Source of the DNA: Rhizobium sp. CIAT894
GTDB taxonomy: Bacteria; Pseudomonadota; Alphaproteobacteria; Rhizobiales; Rhizobiaceae
Length of the DNA stretch: 64,000 bases
NCBI RefSeq assembly: GCF_000172795.2
Contig: NZ_CP020947.1
Span: 1,491,001 to 1,555,000 of the forward strand
Reading direction: 5' to 3'
Shown here: positions 1 to 10,105 of the stretch, piece by piece
Layout: each line of letters opens with the position of its first letter
Numbering within the stretch: the stretch's first letter is position 1
Notes under the pieces: generated by a model
Told to the model about the DNA's origin: nothing
Databases searched by the model: none
What the model saw: the letters and a program-made list of their open reading frames with translations, nothing else
Made by a program: the position numbers and the translations under genes

Positions 1-873
1 GCGCTGCTTGGCTCCGACGACAAGCAGTGGCAGACGGTCGCCTGGGAAATCGGCGAAGTGAAGAAGAAGTTCGCCAAGGCGACCGAGGTCGGCCGCCGCC
101 GTACGCAGTTCGCCGACGCACCCGAAGCCGACGAGGAAGCGATCCAGCAGGCGATGATCGAGAAGGAACCGATCACCGTCGTCATTTCCGAAAAGGGCTG
201 GATCCGTGCGCTGAAGGGCCATATCGCCGATACGGCGACGCTGACCTTCAAGGAAGGCGACGGCCTGAAGGTGGCCTTCCCGGCGCAGACGACGGACAAG
301 ATCCTGATCGTCACGACAGGCGGCAAGGCCTTCACGCTCGGCGGCGACAAGCTGCCGGGTGGCCGCGGCCACGGCGAGCCGCTGCGCATCATGGTCGACA
401 TGGACAACGACCAGGCGGTGCTGACCGCTTTCGTCCACGATCCCTCGCGCAAGCAGCTGATCGTCTCCACAGCCGGCAACGGCTTTGTCGTGGCGGAGGC
501 CGAGCTGGTCGCCAATACCCGCAAGGGCAAGCAGATCATGAACGTCGCGCTGCCCGAGGAAACGCAGCTGCTCGTGCCCGTCGGCGGCGACCATGTCGCC
601 GTCGTCGGCGAAAACCGCAAGCTGCTGGTCTTCCCGCTGGCGCAGGTGCCGGAAATGTCGCGCGGCAAGGGTGTGCGCCTGCAGCGCTACAAGGATGGCG
701 GCATCTCGGACGTCCGCTGCTTCGCGATAGCAGACGGCCTTATCTGGGAAGACAGCGCCGGCCGCACCTTCACGAAGAACAAGGACGAGCTTGCCGAATG
801 GCTGGCCGACCGCGCCACCGCCGGCCGCACCGTGCCGAAAGGTTTCCCGCGCAGCGGCAAATTCGCCGGCTGA
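1..873 (+). CDS. parC: DNA topoisomerase IV subunit A, C-terminal part (5' end outside window)
   Basis: The reading frame is open from base 1, so only the last 290 residues are visible. It shows GyrA/ParC-type beta-pinwheel repeats (blades such as GWIRALKGH near residue 66 and [11 protein letters not shown] near residue 161). ParC forms an A2B2 enzyme with ParE that decatenates daughter chromosomes. The protein ends in a short basic tail rather than the acidic tail common in GyrA, and the spacing of blades fits the ParC of alphaproteobacteria better than GyrA; GyrA is the main alternative. The catalytic tyrosine domain lies upstream of the window and cannot be checked. Confidence 0.85.
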   Translation, partial: ALLGSDDKQWQTVAWEIGEVKKKFAKATEVGRRRTQFADAPEADEEAIQQAMIEKEPITVVISEKGWIRALKGHIADTATLTFKEGDGLKVAFPAQTTDKILIVTTGGKAFTLGGDKLPGGRGHGEPLRIMVDMDNDQAVLTAFVHDPSRKQLIVSTAGNGFVVAEAELVANTRKGKQIMNVALPEETQLLVPVGGDHVAVVGENRKLLVFPLAQVPEMSRGKGVRLQRYKDGGISDVRCFAIADGLIWEDSAGRTFTKNKDELAEWLADRATAGRTVPKGFPRSGKFAG

Positions 874-878
874 GGCTT

Positions 879-935
879 TGCAGCGTCCTGCGTCTGTGCA
901 GATGCGTAAAGGACGCTGCAACTCTTTGATTTGCC
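879..935 (+). repeat. Palindromic rhizobial repeat (family A, partial) / possible parC terminator
   Basis: An 11-bp perfect stem (879-889 with 910-920) encloses a smaller imperfect stem and is followed by a T-rich stretch (ctctttgattt). The core and its right flank match, in reverse orientation, the hairpin and the TTCAAAG-type flank of the repeats at 30734-30837 and 42362-42417. It sits 6 nt after the parC stop, so it may act as a terminator. Bases 936-1092 hold no other feature I can support. Confidence 0.55.
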
Positions 936-1092
936 CCGGAAGTAAATTCCGCATTCGGCTCTTGGCGGGCGCGGGAACTCCTCTATCTCATTTTCGTTAC
1001 CAAAAATATGAGAAGGTCGATTCCGAGGCTGGCGGAATGGCTGAGGCCCGTGCGCTGGGGAAAGCGCGCGTGCCCTTACCGGAGGAAAATCG

Positions 1093-1551
1093 ATGCCCGC
1101 CAGCACCATCAAATTGCATGTCAGCCACACCTACAGGGCGCCGCCCGCGGTCGTGTACGACGCCTGGCTCAACCCTGAAATCGCCCGCCGCTTCCTGTTT
1201 GCCACCGATGACGGCCATGTTATTCGCGCAGATATCGACCCGCATGTCGGCGGCCGTTTCTTCGTCGTCGATCGCCGTCCGACCGGCGACGCCTTTCACC
1301 AGGGCGTTTTCCTGGAGCTGAAGCGCCCGCAACGCATGGTCTTCAGCTTCTCCGTCGAGGAGCACGACCACAATTGCGACCGTGTCCAAATCGACATCGA
1401 GCCTCTCGGCGGCGGCAGCCGATTGACGCTGACCCATGAAATGTGCGCCGAATGGGCCGAACACGAGGAAAAGACCCGAAAAGGCTGGGCACATGTGGTC
1501 GAAGGGCTCGGCCGCGAGCTGGAACAACAGCAGATGAAGGCTACGGGTTGA
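1093..1551 (+). CDS. SRPBCC / AHSA1-family protein
   Basis: 152 residues with the START-like (SRPBCC) fold seen in Aha1 C-terminal-domain proteins: an opening strand with YRAPPAVVYDAWLNPE at about 14-29, the HVGGRFFVV turn near 50, and a long C-terminal helix with EEKTRKGWAHVVEGL near 129-143. Such proteins bind small hydrophobic ligands or modify stress responses; the ligand cannot be predicted. A strong Shine-Dalgarno GGAGG lies 7 nt before the ATG. The last 11 bases overlap convergently with the 3' end of the Doc gene on the other strand. Confidence 0.8.
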   Translation: MPASTIKLHVSHTYRAPPAVVYDAWLNPEIARRFLFATDDGHVIRADIDPHVGGRFFVVDRRPTGDAFHQGVFLELKRPQRMVFSFSVEEHDHNCDRVQIDIEPLGGGSRLTLTHEMCAEWAEHEEKTRKGWAHVVEGLGRELEQQQMKATG

Positions 1552-1933
1552 GCGGCACGCTGAAATCCCTGAGGAAGCGGGTCGCACCTTCTTCATCGAT
1601 CTCGCCGGCTGCGACGTCTAATACAAATGCAATGACCTGCGCGTTATCTGCCTCGATGACGTACCGGTTGAGGTAGAGAAACGTAAACGCCGCGAGATAG
1701 CCTGTACGCTTGTTTCCATCCACGAATGGGTGGTTTCTAACGATGCCGTAGAGATAGGCTGCGGCGAGTACGAAGATATCGGTTTCGCCATATGCAGCCT
1801 TATTGAGTGGACGTGCCAAGCTGGTTTCCAATGCATTGGCATCTCTCAGACCCGACAAACCGCCATGCTCGGCAATCTGCTCACCATGCATGTTTTCGAC
1901 AGCTTGGCGGCTGAGCCATTTAAGCCGCATCAT
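1541..1933 (-). CDS. doc: Doc-type (Fic/DOC) toxin of a type II toxin-antitoxin system
   Basis: 130 residues with the Fic/DOC active-site motif HPFVDGNKRTG at residues 68-78, in the HPFx(D/E)GNKR form typical of Doc. Doc enzymes phosphorylate EF-Tu and arrest translation; Fic relatives AMPylate. The short length and absence of a Fic inhibitory helix favour Doc. The start codon overlaps the antitoxin stop by 4 nt (ATGA at 1930-1933), the usual coupling of antitoxin then toxin. All motif residues are intact, so the toxin looks functional. Confidence 0.85.
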   Translation of the reverse strand: MMRLKWLSRQAVENMHGEQIAEHGGLSGLRDANALETSLARPLNKAAYGETDIFVLAAAYLYGIVRNHPFVDGNKRTGYLAAFTFLYLNRYVIEADNAQVIAFVLDVAAGEIDEEGATRFLRDFSVPLNP

Positions 1934-2151
1934 TTTGCGAGTTCGCGCAACGCCACTCGATATTTTTCCATGCCGATGCGGGCTGCCCGCATTTGTTCGG
2001 CGAGGTCTGCTGATTCCGGCACGAGGTGGATGTTACCCTCGATCTCCCGCAGTTCGAGGCTATCGCCGCTGCTGAGACCCAGCCGCTGCAACACCTCCTT
2101 AGGAATGATAACCCCTTCGGAATTGCCGATCTTGCGGATCGTGACGTTCAT
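1930..2151 (-). CDS. AbrB/MazE-type antitoxin paired with Doc
   Basis: About 73 residues with a SpoVT/AbrB swapped-hairpin DNA-binding domain at the N-terminus (VTIRKIGNSEGVIIPKEVL) and a charged C-terminal tail that would wrap the toxin. An ATG at 2158-2160 gives three more residues, but the AGAGG element abuts that codon and is 9 nt from the ATG at 2149-2151, so the latter is preferred. A perfect 8-bp palindrome GTTATAAC (2180-2187) just upstream is a candidate autoregulatory operator. The classic partner of Doc is Phd, so this is a mixed pairing. Confidence 0.8.
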   Translation of the reverse strand: MNVTIRKIGNSEGVIIPKEVLQRLGLSSGDSLELREIEGNIHLVPESADLAEQMRAARIGMEKYRVALRELAK

Positions 2152-2212
2152 TTGCTTCATCCTCTGATGTGGTAACGCAGTTATAACATGAGGGATGGAC
2201 AGGCGGCAACGT

Positions 2213-3094
2213 CTATTCCGCCAATGGCCTTACGCGCCTTCCCCGCACCATCCAGAAGCAATGCCCGGCGATCGCCGCCACCAGAATGCCGCCGCCGAGG
2301 AGCGTCATCGTCGCCGGCGTTTCCGCAAAGATCAGCCAGACCCAGATCGGCGCGAGCACGGTTTCGAGCAGGTAGAACATACCGACCTCAGGTGCGGAGA
2401 GGTACCGCGGCCCGGTCGCCAGGCACCAGAAGGCGACAGGCATCATGATGGCGCCGTTGAGGAGTATCCAGCCGGGATGGGCGATGGAAAGCCCCGAAGG
2501 CAGAGCTTGCGCGAGGCCAAGGGCGGCCGGCAGAATGGCGGCAAGCAGCGGCACGAAGCCCATTTCCCGGCGCGAGGCACGTCCGATCGTGATGGCCGCG
2601 GCAAGAATAAACGCGCTGAGTAGCGCCATGGCATCGCCGAAAAAATGGCCGCTGGAAAGCCCTTCGCGCACGATCAGTCCGACGCCGAGAATCATGAACA
2701 GCATGGCGATCAGTGTTGCGGCCTGCGGTCTCTCCTTGAGGAAAGCCCAGGAAAGAAGCGCCCCGAACATCGGGTTGAAGGCAACGATGAAGACGACATT
2801 GGCTGTGGTCGTATTGAAGACGGCCAGCACGAAAGTGAGGGACGAGAGGCCGTAGAGCAGACCGGCAAGCAGGCCGGCACGCCCCGGAACGAGGACCGGC
2901 CATTTGCCAGAGGCAAGGCGCATTGCTGCAAGGATGACGAGCGTGGCGAGAAACGTGGCTGCACTTCGTGTCCCTAGGATCGACCAGATATCGCCGCCGC
3001 CAAGGCGGACGAGGGGGATGTCCATGGAAAGCGCCAGCCCGCCGATCGCCGTCAGCAGCAGGCCCTTCCGATGATCGGAAAGAGCGGTGGACAT
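2213..3094 (-). CDS. EamA/DMT-family transporter
   Basis: 293 residues with ten predicted membrane helices arranged as two EamA repeats (about 12-140 and 150-282), the drug/metabolite transporter layout. Helix ends carry typical EamA sequences such as FNPMFGALLSWAFLKE in the first repeat and YLLETVLAPIWVW in the second. The substrate is unknown. The start codon directly abuts the bpt stop on the same strand, so it is probably co-transcribed with bpt. Confidence 0.85.
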   Translation of the reverse strand: MSTALSDHRKGLLLTAIGGLALSMDIPLVRLGGGDIWSILGTRSAATFLATLVILAAMRLASGKWPVLVPGRAGLLAGLLYGLSSLTFVLAVFNTTTANVVFIVAFNPMFGALLSWAFLKERPQAATLIAMLFMILGVGLIVREGLSSGHFFGDAMALLSAFILAAAITIGRASRREMGFVPLLAAILPAALGLAQALPSGLSIAHPGWILLNGAIMMPVAFWCLATGPRYLSAPEVGMFYLLETVLAPIWVWLIFAETPATMTLLGGGILVAAIAGHCFWMVRGRRVRPLAE

Positions 3095-3871
3095 TCAGTC
3101 GTGGGGGCTTTCGGGCATGGATGAAGGATCGAAACGTTCCCAGCCGCGCGGGGTCAGATGTTCCTGCGGCTGGAAGCGGGTCTTGTAGTCCATTTTTCGC
3201 GACCCTTGAACCCAGTAGCCGAGGTAGACATGCGGCAGGCCCAACGCTTTCGTGCGCCTGACATGGTCGAGAATCATGAAGGTGCCGAGCGACCGCCGCT
3301 CGACATCAGGATTGAAATAGGAATAGACCATCGACAGCCCGTCGCTCATCGTGTCGGTCAGCGCGGCGGCAAGCAGCTCGCCCTTCGGCCGCTGCTCCAG
3401 TCCGGAGCCTTCCTCGCGCCGGCGATATTCGACGATTCGCGTGTTCACATGCGTGTCTTCCACCATGATCGCATAATCGAGCACCGTCATATCGGACATG
3501 CCGCCCTGCTGGTGGCGGAAATCGAGGTAGCGCCGGAAAAGCGAATATTGCTCGCTGGAAGGCTGGGCGGCGAATTCGGTGGCGATGACGTCGGAATTGG
3601 CGGCGAGCACCCGCTTCATCGATTTCGTCGGCTCGAATTCCTGGGCGAGAATTCGCACGGAAACGCAGGCGCGGCAGGATTCGCAGGCCGGGCGATAGGC
3701 GATATTCTGGGAACGGCGGAAACCGCCCTGGGTCAGGATGTCATTCATCTCGGCGGCGCGCGGGCCGACCAGATGGGTGAACACCTTGCGCTCCATCTCA
3801 TGCGGCAGATACGGACACGCAGCCGGAGCCGTCAGATAAAACTGCGGGGATGGCGTTGTCTGCGTATTCAT
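3095..3871 (-). CDS. bpt: Aspartate/glutamate leucyltransferase (Bpt/ATE family)
   Basis: 258 residues when started at [10 protein letters not shown]; an upstream ATG at 3919 gives 16 extra residues that are not family-like. The N-terminal ATE domain has the cysteine group [15 protein letters not shown] (about 60-74) and the C-terminal domain includes [12 protein letters not shown] and [15 protein letters not shown]. Bacterial Bpt transfers leucine to N-terminal Asp or Glu, making destabilised N-end-rule substrates for ClpS/ClpAP; related enzymes transfer arginine. The downstream transporter gene follows with no gap. Confidence 0.9.
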   Translation of the reverse strand: MNTQTTPSPQFYLTAPAACPYLPHEMERKVFTHLVGPRAAEMNDILTQGGFRRSQNIAYRPACESCRACVSVRILAQEFEPTKSMKRVLAANSDVIATEFAAQPSSEQYSLFRRYLDFRHQQGGMSDMTVLDYAIMVEDTHVNTRIVEYRRREEGSGLEQRPKGELLAAALTDTMSDGLSMVYSYFNPDVERRSLGTFMILDHVRRTKALGLPHVYLGYWVQGSRKMDYKTRFQPQEHLTPRGWERFDPSSMPESPHD

Positions 3872-4009
3872 CTGTCGCGGAAATTTCCTTGTCGAAACCG
3901 TGCCGTTTCTTGACAGCATGACCTAAGAATAGAAAACGTCAACAGCAGGACGGCCTTCGCCTTCATTTCAGTCTTCTAATTTGAAATATGGGGCGCCGGC
4001 ATGCCCCGG

Positions 4010-4044
4010 CAAAGAGAAAGCGGAGACTTTATTTCGTCTCCGCT
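4010..4044 (-). terminator. Intrinsic terminator of the hemB-RDD transcript
   Basis: Perfect 9-bp stem, 4019-4027 with 4036-4044, loop of 8 nt. Read on the minus strand it is followed by a T-rich run (tttctcttt). It lies 32 nt after the RDD stop codon. Confidence 0.8.
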
Positions 4045-4075
4045 CAAGGATTTGACCATAGCCTCGGTCAGCCGC

Positions 4076-4534
4076 TCAGGCGGTACGCACCGTCACCGTG
4101 CCGACAAGCAGGTCGTGGATGAGACGGCTGCGCTCGGTAAACAGACCGGCAAGCAGGATGAGCGGCGTCAGCACCGAATTGAGGATCCAGAACAGCGCAA
4201 GATGTACGATTGCCGTCAGGAAATCCATCGGCCGGCCGTCGACACGGACGATCGCGATCCCCATCGCGCGCATGCCGAGCGAGGCCTGGCTCGACCCGCC
4301 CACCGTCAGGCCGAAGTAAATGCCGGCGACGATGACGAAGAGGGCAGGGTAAAGCAGGAAGCCGAGGCCGAGCGTGAGGATCGACAGGAAGAACAGCACG
4401 ACCGCGGCTGGAATCCAGAGCAGCGCCACGATGACGTAATCGAGGATGAAGGCGAAGACACGGCGGCTCAACACGCCGCTATAGGCGCGCCAGTCCTCCG
4501 GTGCGGCATAAAGCGGATTGGGGTTGTAGCTCAT
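4076..4534 (-). CDS. RDD-family membrane protein
   Basis: 152 residues from an ATG with a GAGGAGA ribosome site 4-10 nt upstream; longer in-frame starts run back into hemB and are unlikely. Three to four membrane helices; the family name residues are in SRRVFAFILDYVI (near 29-41), with a second conserved patch SLGMRAMGIAIVRVDGRP. RDD proteins are poorly defined; some act as sodium/proton antiporters or are found with transport systems. It lies 73 nt downstream of hemB on the same strand and shares its terminator. Confidence 0.85.
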   Translation of the reverse strand: MSYNPNPLYAAPEDWRAYSGVLSRRVFAFILDYVIVALLWIPAAVVLFFLSILTLGLGFLLYPALFVIVAGIYFGLTVGGSSQASLGMRAMGIAIVRVDGRPMDFLTAIVHLALFWILNSVLTPLILLAGLFTERSRLIHDLLVGTVTVRTA

Positions 4535-4607
4535 CTCAATCTCCTCTCGCAAAAGCGATGCCGCTGATATGGTGTCAGCTTGCAGAAATACAATAATTCT
4601 CCCGGAA

Positions 4608-5621
4608 TCACCGCTTGGTGAGGATCTTCGCCACCTCGACCGCGAAATAGGTGAGGATACCGTCGCATCCCGCCCGCTTGAACGACAGCAGCGTTTCGAG
4701 CATCGCTCGTTCGCCATCGATCCAGCCGTTCATCGCCGCTGCCTTGATCTGCGAATATTCGCCGGACACCTGGTAGGCGAAGGTCGGCAGGCCGAAGGCC
4801 TCCTTCATCCGCCAGCAGATATCGAGATAGGGCAGGCCGGGCTTGACCATCAGCATGTCGGCGCCTTCCTCGACATCTAGGGCCGCATCGCGGATCGCCT
4901 CGGTGCCGTTGGCGGGGTCGATATAATAGGTCTTCTTGTCGCCTTTCAGCAGTCCGCCCGTCGAGATCGCCTCGCGATAGGGGCCGTAGAAGGCGGAGGC
5001 GAATTTCGTCGCATAGCTCATGATGCCGACGCTCTGGTGGCCGGCCGCATCGAGCGCCATTCGGATCGCGCCGATGCGGCCGTCCATCATTTCCGACGGT
5101 GCGATGATATCGGCGCCGGCATCGGCCTGCATCACGGCGGCGCGCGCCACCTGGTCGACGGTCTCGTCATTGACGATCTCGCCGCCTCTCAGGATGCCGT
5201 CATGGCCGTGGCTGGTGAAGGGATCGAGCGCGACATCGGTGATGACGCCGATATTGGGCACCGCCTTCTTGATCGCCACTGTTGCCTGATTGATCAGATT
5301 GTTGGCTTCGAGGCTGTTGGAACCTGTCTCGTCGCGCAGTTCCATCTCGATATTGGGGAAGGTGGCGATCGCCGGAATGCCGAGGCCGGCGGCTTCCCGT
5401 GCCGCCTCGACGGCTTTGTCGATGCTCATGCGGTTGACGCCGGGCATGGCCGGGATCGGATCGATGATGCCGGAACCCGGCACGACGAAGATCGGCCAGA
5501 TCAGGTCGTCGACGGTCAGCCGGTTCTCCTGCACCAGCCGGCGTGTCCAATCCGCTTTGCGGTTGCGTCGCATGCGGCGATGGCCGGTGATGTCGTCGAC
5601 GAGATGCGTCCTGTCCTGCAT
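4608..5621 (-). CDS. hemB: Delta-aminolevulinic acid dehydratase (porphobilinogen synthase)
   Basis: 337 residues, normal for HemB. It condenses two 5-aminolevulinates to porphobilinogen, an early step to heme, siroheme and cobalamin. Both Schiff-base lysines are present: K206 in YATKFASAFYGPYREA and K260 in MLMVKPGLPYLD. The metal segment reads DVALDPFTSHGHDG (129-142), with aspartate or alanine where zinc enzymes have cysteines, so this is the magnesium-type enzyme known from rhizobia. The start is chosen at MQDRTHLV; 56 further upstream residues are possible but not conserved-looking and the ribosome site is weak. Confidence 0.95.
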   Translation of the reverse strand: MQDRTHLVDDITGHRRMRRNRKADWTRRLVQENRLTVDDLIWPIFVVPGSGIIDPIPAMPGVNRMSIDKAVEAAREAAGLGIPAIATFPNIEMELRDETGSNSLEANNLINQATVAIKKAVPNIGVITDVALDPFTSHGHDGILRGGEIVNDETVDQVARAAVMQADAGADIIAPSEMMDGRIGAIRMALDAAGHQSVGIMSYATKFASAFYGPYREAISTGGLLKGDKKTYYIDPANGTEAIRDAALDVEEGADMLMVKPGLPYLDICWRMKEAFGLPTFAYQVSGEYSQIKAAAMNGWIDGERAMLETLLSFKRAGCDGILTYFAVEVAKILTKR

Positions 5622-5752
5622 GATATTGATCCCGAGCCCATTCCATTTATCGGAGCGCTCATTATCATGGCGCCTTGAAAATCCAAACCGGACGATTGGC
5701 CGCGGCGGAAAAACTGCTTGTAACGATACGATCCCCAACCGATGTTTGCGCC

Positions 5753-6190
5753 ATGGAAACCGATTCCCCGACGATACCGAAACGCACACTGGCCGACATT
5801 CTCTTCATTCTCTTCCTGAGGCTGGTGGCCGTATCCTGCTTCTGGTTCGGCCTGCAATATTGGGCGATGCTCGTCGGTTATTCGCTGGTCGGCGCCGGCC
5901 GCTTCGATCTTTTGAGCCTGCCGTGGAAGGTGGCGAGCACGAGCCTCGCCGTGCTCTTTCCCGTCGCGTCGCTCGGCCTCTGGCTGACCGTTTCCTGGGG
6001 ACCGGTCATCTGGGTGCTCGCCGCCGGCGGCCAGATCCTGATGTATGGCCTGCTGCCTGACATTTTCGGCCCCAACAGGCTAATCATCCTGCTGCACGTC
6101 ATCGTCGCCGTCGTTTACTGGATTTTCCGCCTGCTGCTCTGGCTGGAAAAGCGCCGGCACCGCCGCCAGGTAAGCGTTGATTTACCCTGA
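5753..6190 (+). CDS. Small membrane protein, uncharacterised (DUF6163-like)
   Basis: 145 residues with four predicted membrane helices (about 16-38, 58-77, 81-101 and 107-126) and a basic C-terminal tail KRRHRRQ. No catalytic motif is visible. It is divergent from hemB and 129 nt upstream of ldtR on the same strand. I tentatively match it to the alphaproteobacterial DUF6163 family from its length, helix pattern and position next to ldtR; this is from memory of the family and not verified. Function unknown. Confidence 0.65.
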   Translation: METDSPTIPKRTLADILFILFLRLVAVSCFWFGLQYWAMLVGYSLVGAGRFDLLSLPWKVASTSLAVLFPVASLGLWLTVSWGPVIWVLAAGGQILMYGLLPDIFGPNRLIILLHVIVAVVYWIFRLLLWLEKRRHRRQVSVDLP

Positions 6191-6237
6191 GACAACGTGG
6201 GGTTTCCAGTAAGGCTCCGTTAAGCCTGCGGTTTAAG

Positions 6238-6258
6238 TCGAATTTTATATGTATTCGA
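6238..6258. promoter_or_regulatory. Inverted repeat in ldtR promoter, candidate operator
   Basis: TCGAAT, 9-nt spacer, ATTCGA: a perfect 6-bp inverted repeat 62 nt before the ldtR start. The spacer contains a TTATAT -10-like sequence, so a bound dimer would cover the promoter. MarR-type regulators bind such dyads and usually control their own genes; binding by LdtR is inference. Confidence 0.35.
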
Positions 6259-6319
6259 TAGGGTCTCACTCAAGGCGGGAAGAAAACGACACCGCCAATC
6301 AAACAGTGAGGCAGTCAAT

Positions 6320-6835
6320 ATGAACACGAAAATCAAGCCGCAGGCGGTATCGAACTTCCGTGACCAGCAGGATCAGGGCATCCGTGATCTTTACATGGAA
6401 TCCCTTCATCTTGTTGAACGTCTGCACCGCCGTCTTCTCGACGTCATCAAGGACGAGTTCGACCGTCAGGGCCGCAGCGACGTCAACGCCATCCAGGCGC
6501 TGCTGCTTTTCAACATCGGCAATTCCGAGCTGACCGCCGGCGAGCTGCGCTCGCGTGGTTACTATCTCGGCTCCAACGTTTCCTACAACGTCAAGAAGCT
6601 GGTCGACCTCGGCTTCATCAACCACCAGCGCTCGCGCATCGACCGCCGCTCGGTCCGCATCAGCCTGACCGAAACCGGCCAGGACATCGCCGAAACGGTG
6701 GCCAAGCTCTACGAACGCCACATCACCTCGATCGACAAGGTCGGCGGCATCGGCACCGACGAGTTCACCCAGATGAACAAGCTGCTCCAGCGCCTCGATC
6801 GCTTCTGGAACGACTCGATCATGTATCGCCTTTAA
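6320..6835 (+). CDS. ldtR: LdtR, MarR-family winged-helix regulator
   Basis: 171 residues with a winged helix-turn-helix at about 55-125 (ELTAGELRSRGYYLGSNVSY and the wing QRSRIDRRSVRISLTETG) and dimerisation helices at both ends. It matches the LdtR regulator studied in Candidatus Liberibacter and Sinorhizobium, which activates an adjacent L,D-transpeptidase gene and affects osmotic tolerance. Here that gene follows 442 nt downstream on the same strand. The upstream dyad at 6238-6258 is a candidate self-binding site. Confidence 0.85.
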   Translation: MNTKIKPQAVSNFRDQQDQGIRDLYMESLHLVERLHRRLLDVIKDEFDRQGRSDVNAIQALLLFNIGNSELTAGELRSRGYYLGSNVSYNVKKLVDLGFINHQRSRIDRRSVRISLTETGQDIAETVAKLYERHITSIDKVGGIGTDEFTQMNKLLQRLDRFWNDSIMYRL

Positions 6836-6863
6836 GACCCCTGACCTCCTTCAGGGTTGCAGA

Positions 6864-6894
6864 AAATCGGACGTGTTCCCTGCACGTCCGATTT
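6864..6894 (+). terminator. Strong hairpin after ldtR
   Basis: Perfect 12-bp stem (6864-6875 with 6883-6894), 7-nt loop, 28 nt after the ldtR stop. The tail is not a clean T-run, so it may also be a processing or stability hairpin. Confidence 0.6.
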
Positions 6895-7277
6895 GCCGTT
6901 TGTGCCCGCGTGGCATCTTTGCAACGCAAGCCAGGCAAGCATTATCGGCTGTATTCAAGCCGTTTTTTAGCCGTTATTAACCGGCACGGTTTACCCCGTC
7001 ATATGGTTCGTTGTGTCGTGTTCCCGGCAGCCGGCAGTCCTCTACCGCCCCGGCAACACGAATTGGCCATATTGGTGTGGCAGCGAAAGGCTTAACAACC
7101 GGCGCTTTCAATGGACCGATCAGGAATGTTCAGGCTTCCGCATCGCAATCTTGTGATGGGGCAAGCGGGATTTTTTGATGTGCCGGGACAAGGAATGGAC
7201 AGGGATCTGCGTTAAAGCGCAGTGATTTCGCAAAGAGCCGCGGCTTCTCTTTACCGTGGCATTCAGTGGTTGGGACT
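6895..7277. other. Intergenic region between ldtR and ldtP
   Basis: About 380 nt without a convincing gene. It should hold the ldtP promoter and an LdtR site. The stretch taaccggcacggttta near 6980 is a short imperfect dyad. A 61-codon open frame at 6910 lacks a ribosome site and a family match and was not called. Confidence 0.5.
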
Positions 7278-8579
7278 ATGTCGAAGAAAAACGGAAATGA
7301 AGCTCTCTCGCGCCGCGCCTTCCTTGCGTCCGCGGCAACGGTTGGCGCCAGTGCGATCGCTGCGCCGGCCTTCGCGCAATCGGCGCTCGATACGCTGATC
7401 AACGCGCCGCGCCGCGGCAACTGGGACGACCAGTTCGATGCCAAGGCGGCTTCGCGCACGGCAAGCGCCGTCGTTTCCAATACGCCGATCCTCGGCCCCC
7501 AATCGGTCGCCAGCGCCCAGCAGGCGGTCATGCAGTATCAGCAGATCGCGGCCGCCGGCGGCTGGCCGGAGGTCAATCCCGGTGACCAGAAGCTGCAGCT
7601 CGGCGTCAGCCATCCCGCAGTCCAGGCGCTGCGCCAGCGCCTGGCGATCACCGGCGACCTGCCGCGCGAGGCCGGCATGTCAAGTGCCTTCGACTCCTAT
7701 GTCGACGGCGCCGTCAAGCGCTTCCAGGCCCGCCACGGCCTGCCGTCCGATGGTGTGCTCGGCGAATTCACGCTGAAGGCGATGAACATCCCCGCCGATG
7801 TCCGCCTGCAGCAGCTGAACACCAACATCATCCGCCTGCAGACGTTCCCCGAGGATCTCGGCCGCCGCCACGTGATGGTCAACATCCCGGCTGCCTATGT
7901 CGAGGCTGTCGAGGACGGCACTGTCGCGACGCGCCACACCGCGGTTGTCGGCCGTCTCAGCCGTCCGACACATCTCGTCAATTCGAAGATCTACGAGGTC
8001 ATCCTCAACCCCTACTGGACCTCGCCGCGCTCGATCGTCGAGAAGGACATCATGCCGCTGATGCGCAAGGATCCGACCTATCTCGAAAAGAACGCCATCC
8101 GCTTGATCGACGGCAAGGGCAACGAAGTTGCCCCCGAGACCATCGACTGGAACGGCGAGGCGCCGAACCTGATGTTCCGCCAGGACCCCGGCAAGACCAA
8201 TGCTATGGCCTCGACGAAGATCAATTTCTACAACAAGAACGGCGAGTACATGCACGACACGCCGCAGCAGGGCCTGTTCAACAAGCTGATGCGCTTCGAA
8301 TCCTCTGGCTGCGTCCGCGTCCAGAACGTGCGCGACTTGTCGAACTGGCTCTTGCGCGAGACCCCAGGCTGGAACCGCCAGCAGATGGAGCAGGTGATCG
8401 CAACCGGCGTCAACACGCCGGTCAAACTCGCCACGGAAGTTCCGGTCTATTTCGTCTACATCTCCGCGTGGGGCATGCCCGACGGCATCGTCCAGTTCCG
8501 CGACGACATCTATCAGATGGACGGCAATGCCGAGCTGGCGCTCGATACCACGGCCGGCATGGAACAGCCGGCCCAGTAA
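7278..8579 (+). CDS. ldtP: L,D-transpeptidase with Tat signal, PG-binding and YkuD domains (LdtP)
   Basis: 433 residues. A twin-arginine signal (SRRAFLASAA at 11-20, cleavage after AFA near 33) sends the folded protein to the periplasm. A peptidoglycan-binding domain (about 104-168, with FQARHGLPSDGVLG) precedes a YkuD domain with the catalytic HDTP (H326) and SSGCVRVQ (C345). It forms 3-3 peptidoglycan cross-links or attaches proteins to the wall. A GTG 12 nt upstream is an alternative start. Position after ldtR fits the known LdtR-LdtP regulatory pair. Confidence 0.9.
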   Translation: MSKKNGNEALSRRAFLASAATVGASAIAAPAFAQSALDTLINAPRRGNWDDQFDAKAASRTASAVVSNTPILGPQSVASAQQAVMQYQQIAAAGGWPEVNPGDQKLQLGVSHPAVQALRQRLAITGDLPREAGMSSAFDSYVDGAVKRFQARHGLPSDGVLGEFTLKAMNIPADVRLQQLNTNIIRLQTFPEDLGRRHVMVNIPAAYVEAVEDGTVATRHTAVVGRLSRPTHLVNSKIYEVILNPYWTSPRSIVEKDIMPLMRKDPTYLEKNAIRLIDGKGNEVAPETIDWNGEAPNLMFRQDPGKTNAMASTKINFYNKNGEYMHDTPQQGLFNKLMRFESSGCVRVQNVRDLSNWLLRETPGWNRQQMEQVIATGVNTPVKLATEVPVYFVYISAWGMPDGIVQFRDDIYQMDGNAELALDTTAGMEQPAQ

Positions 8580-8607
8580 GCGGCGACCTATGCATCGTGA
8601 TTTGAGA

Positions 8608-8633
8608 GCCGCGCTTTCGGGCGCGGTTTTTTT
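8608..8633 (+). terminator. Intrinsic terminator of ldtP
   Basis: CCGCGC stem (8609-8614 with 8621-8626), 6-nt loop and seven Ts. It is one of the two clearest rho-independent terminators of the window. Confidence 0.92.
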
Positions 8634-8797
8634 ATGCCCGGGAAGACGCTCCTCGAAGGGGGCGTCCAAGTATCGGCTGCTTGCGGTCGCAAAAGAGCGT
8701 GGAGCGCGCGCTTTGCTCAGCAAATGTCGTTCTTCGTATTGCCCTTGCCACAGCGGAAGGATAATACCTCACCGCATTCCAGTTGAGGAGCCCGCCC

Positions 8798-10096
<1,299 letters not shown>

Positions 10097-10105
10097 GGAG
10101 TAGCG

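Noticed and set aside
1018..1092. tRNA-like sequence (gcggaatggctgaggcccg) before the SRPBCC gene
   Set aside because: No acceptor stem or T-arm can be formed; only part of a Leu/Ser-like D-arm resemblance.
6910..7095. 61-codon frame between ldtR and ldtP
   Set aside because: No ribosome site, no motif, starts inside the hairpin region; region is better explained as a promoter.
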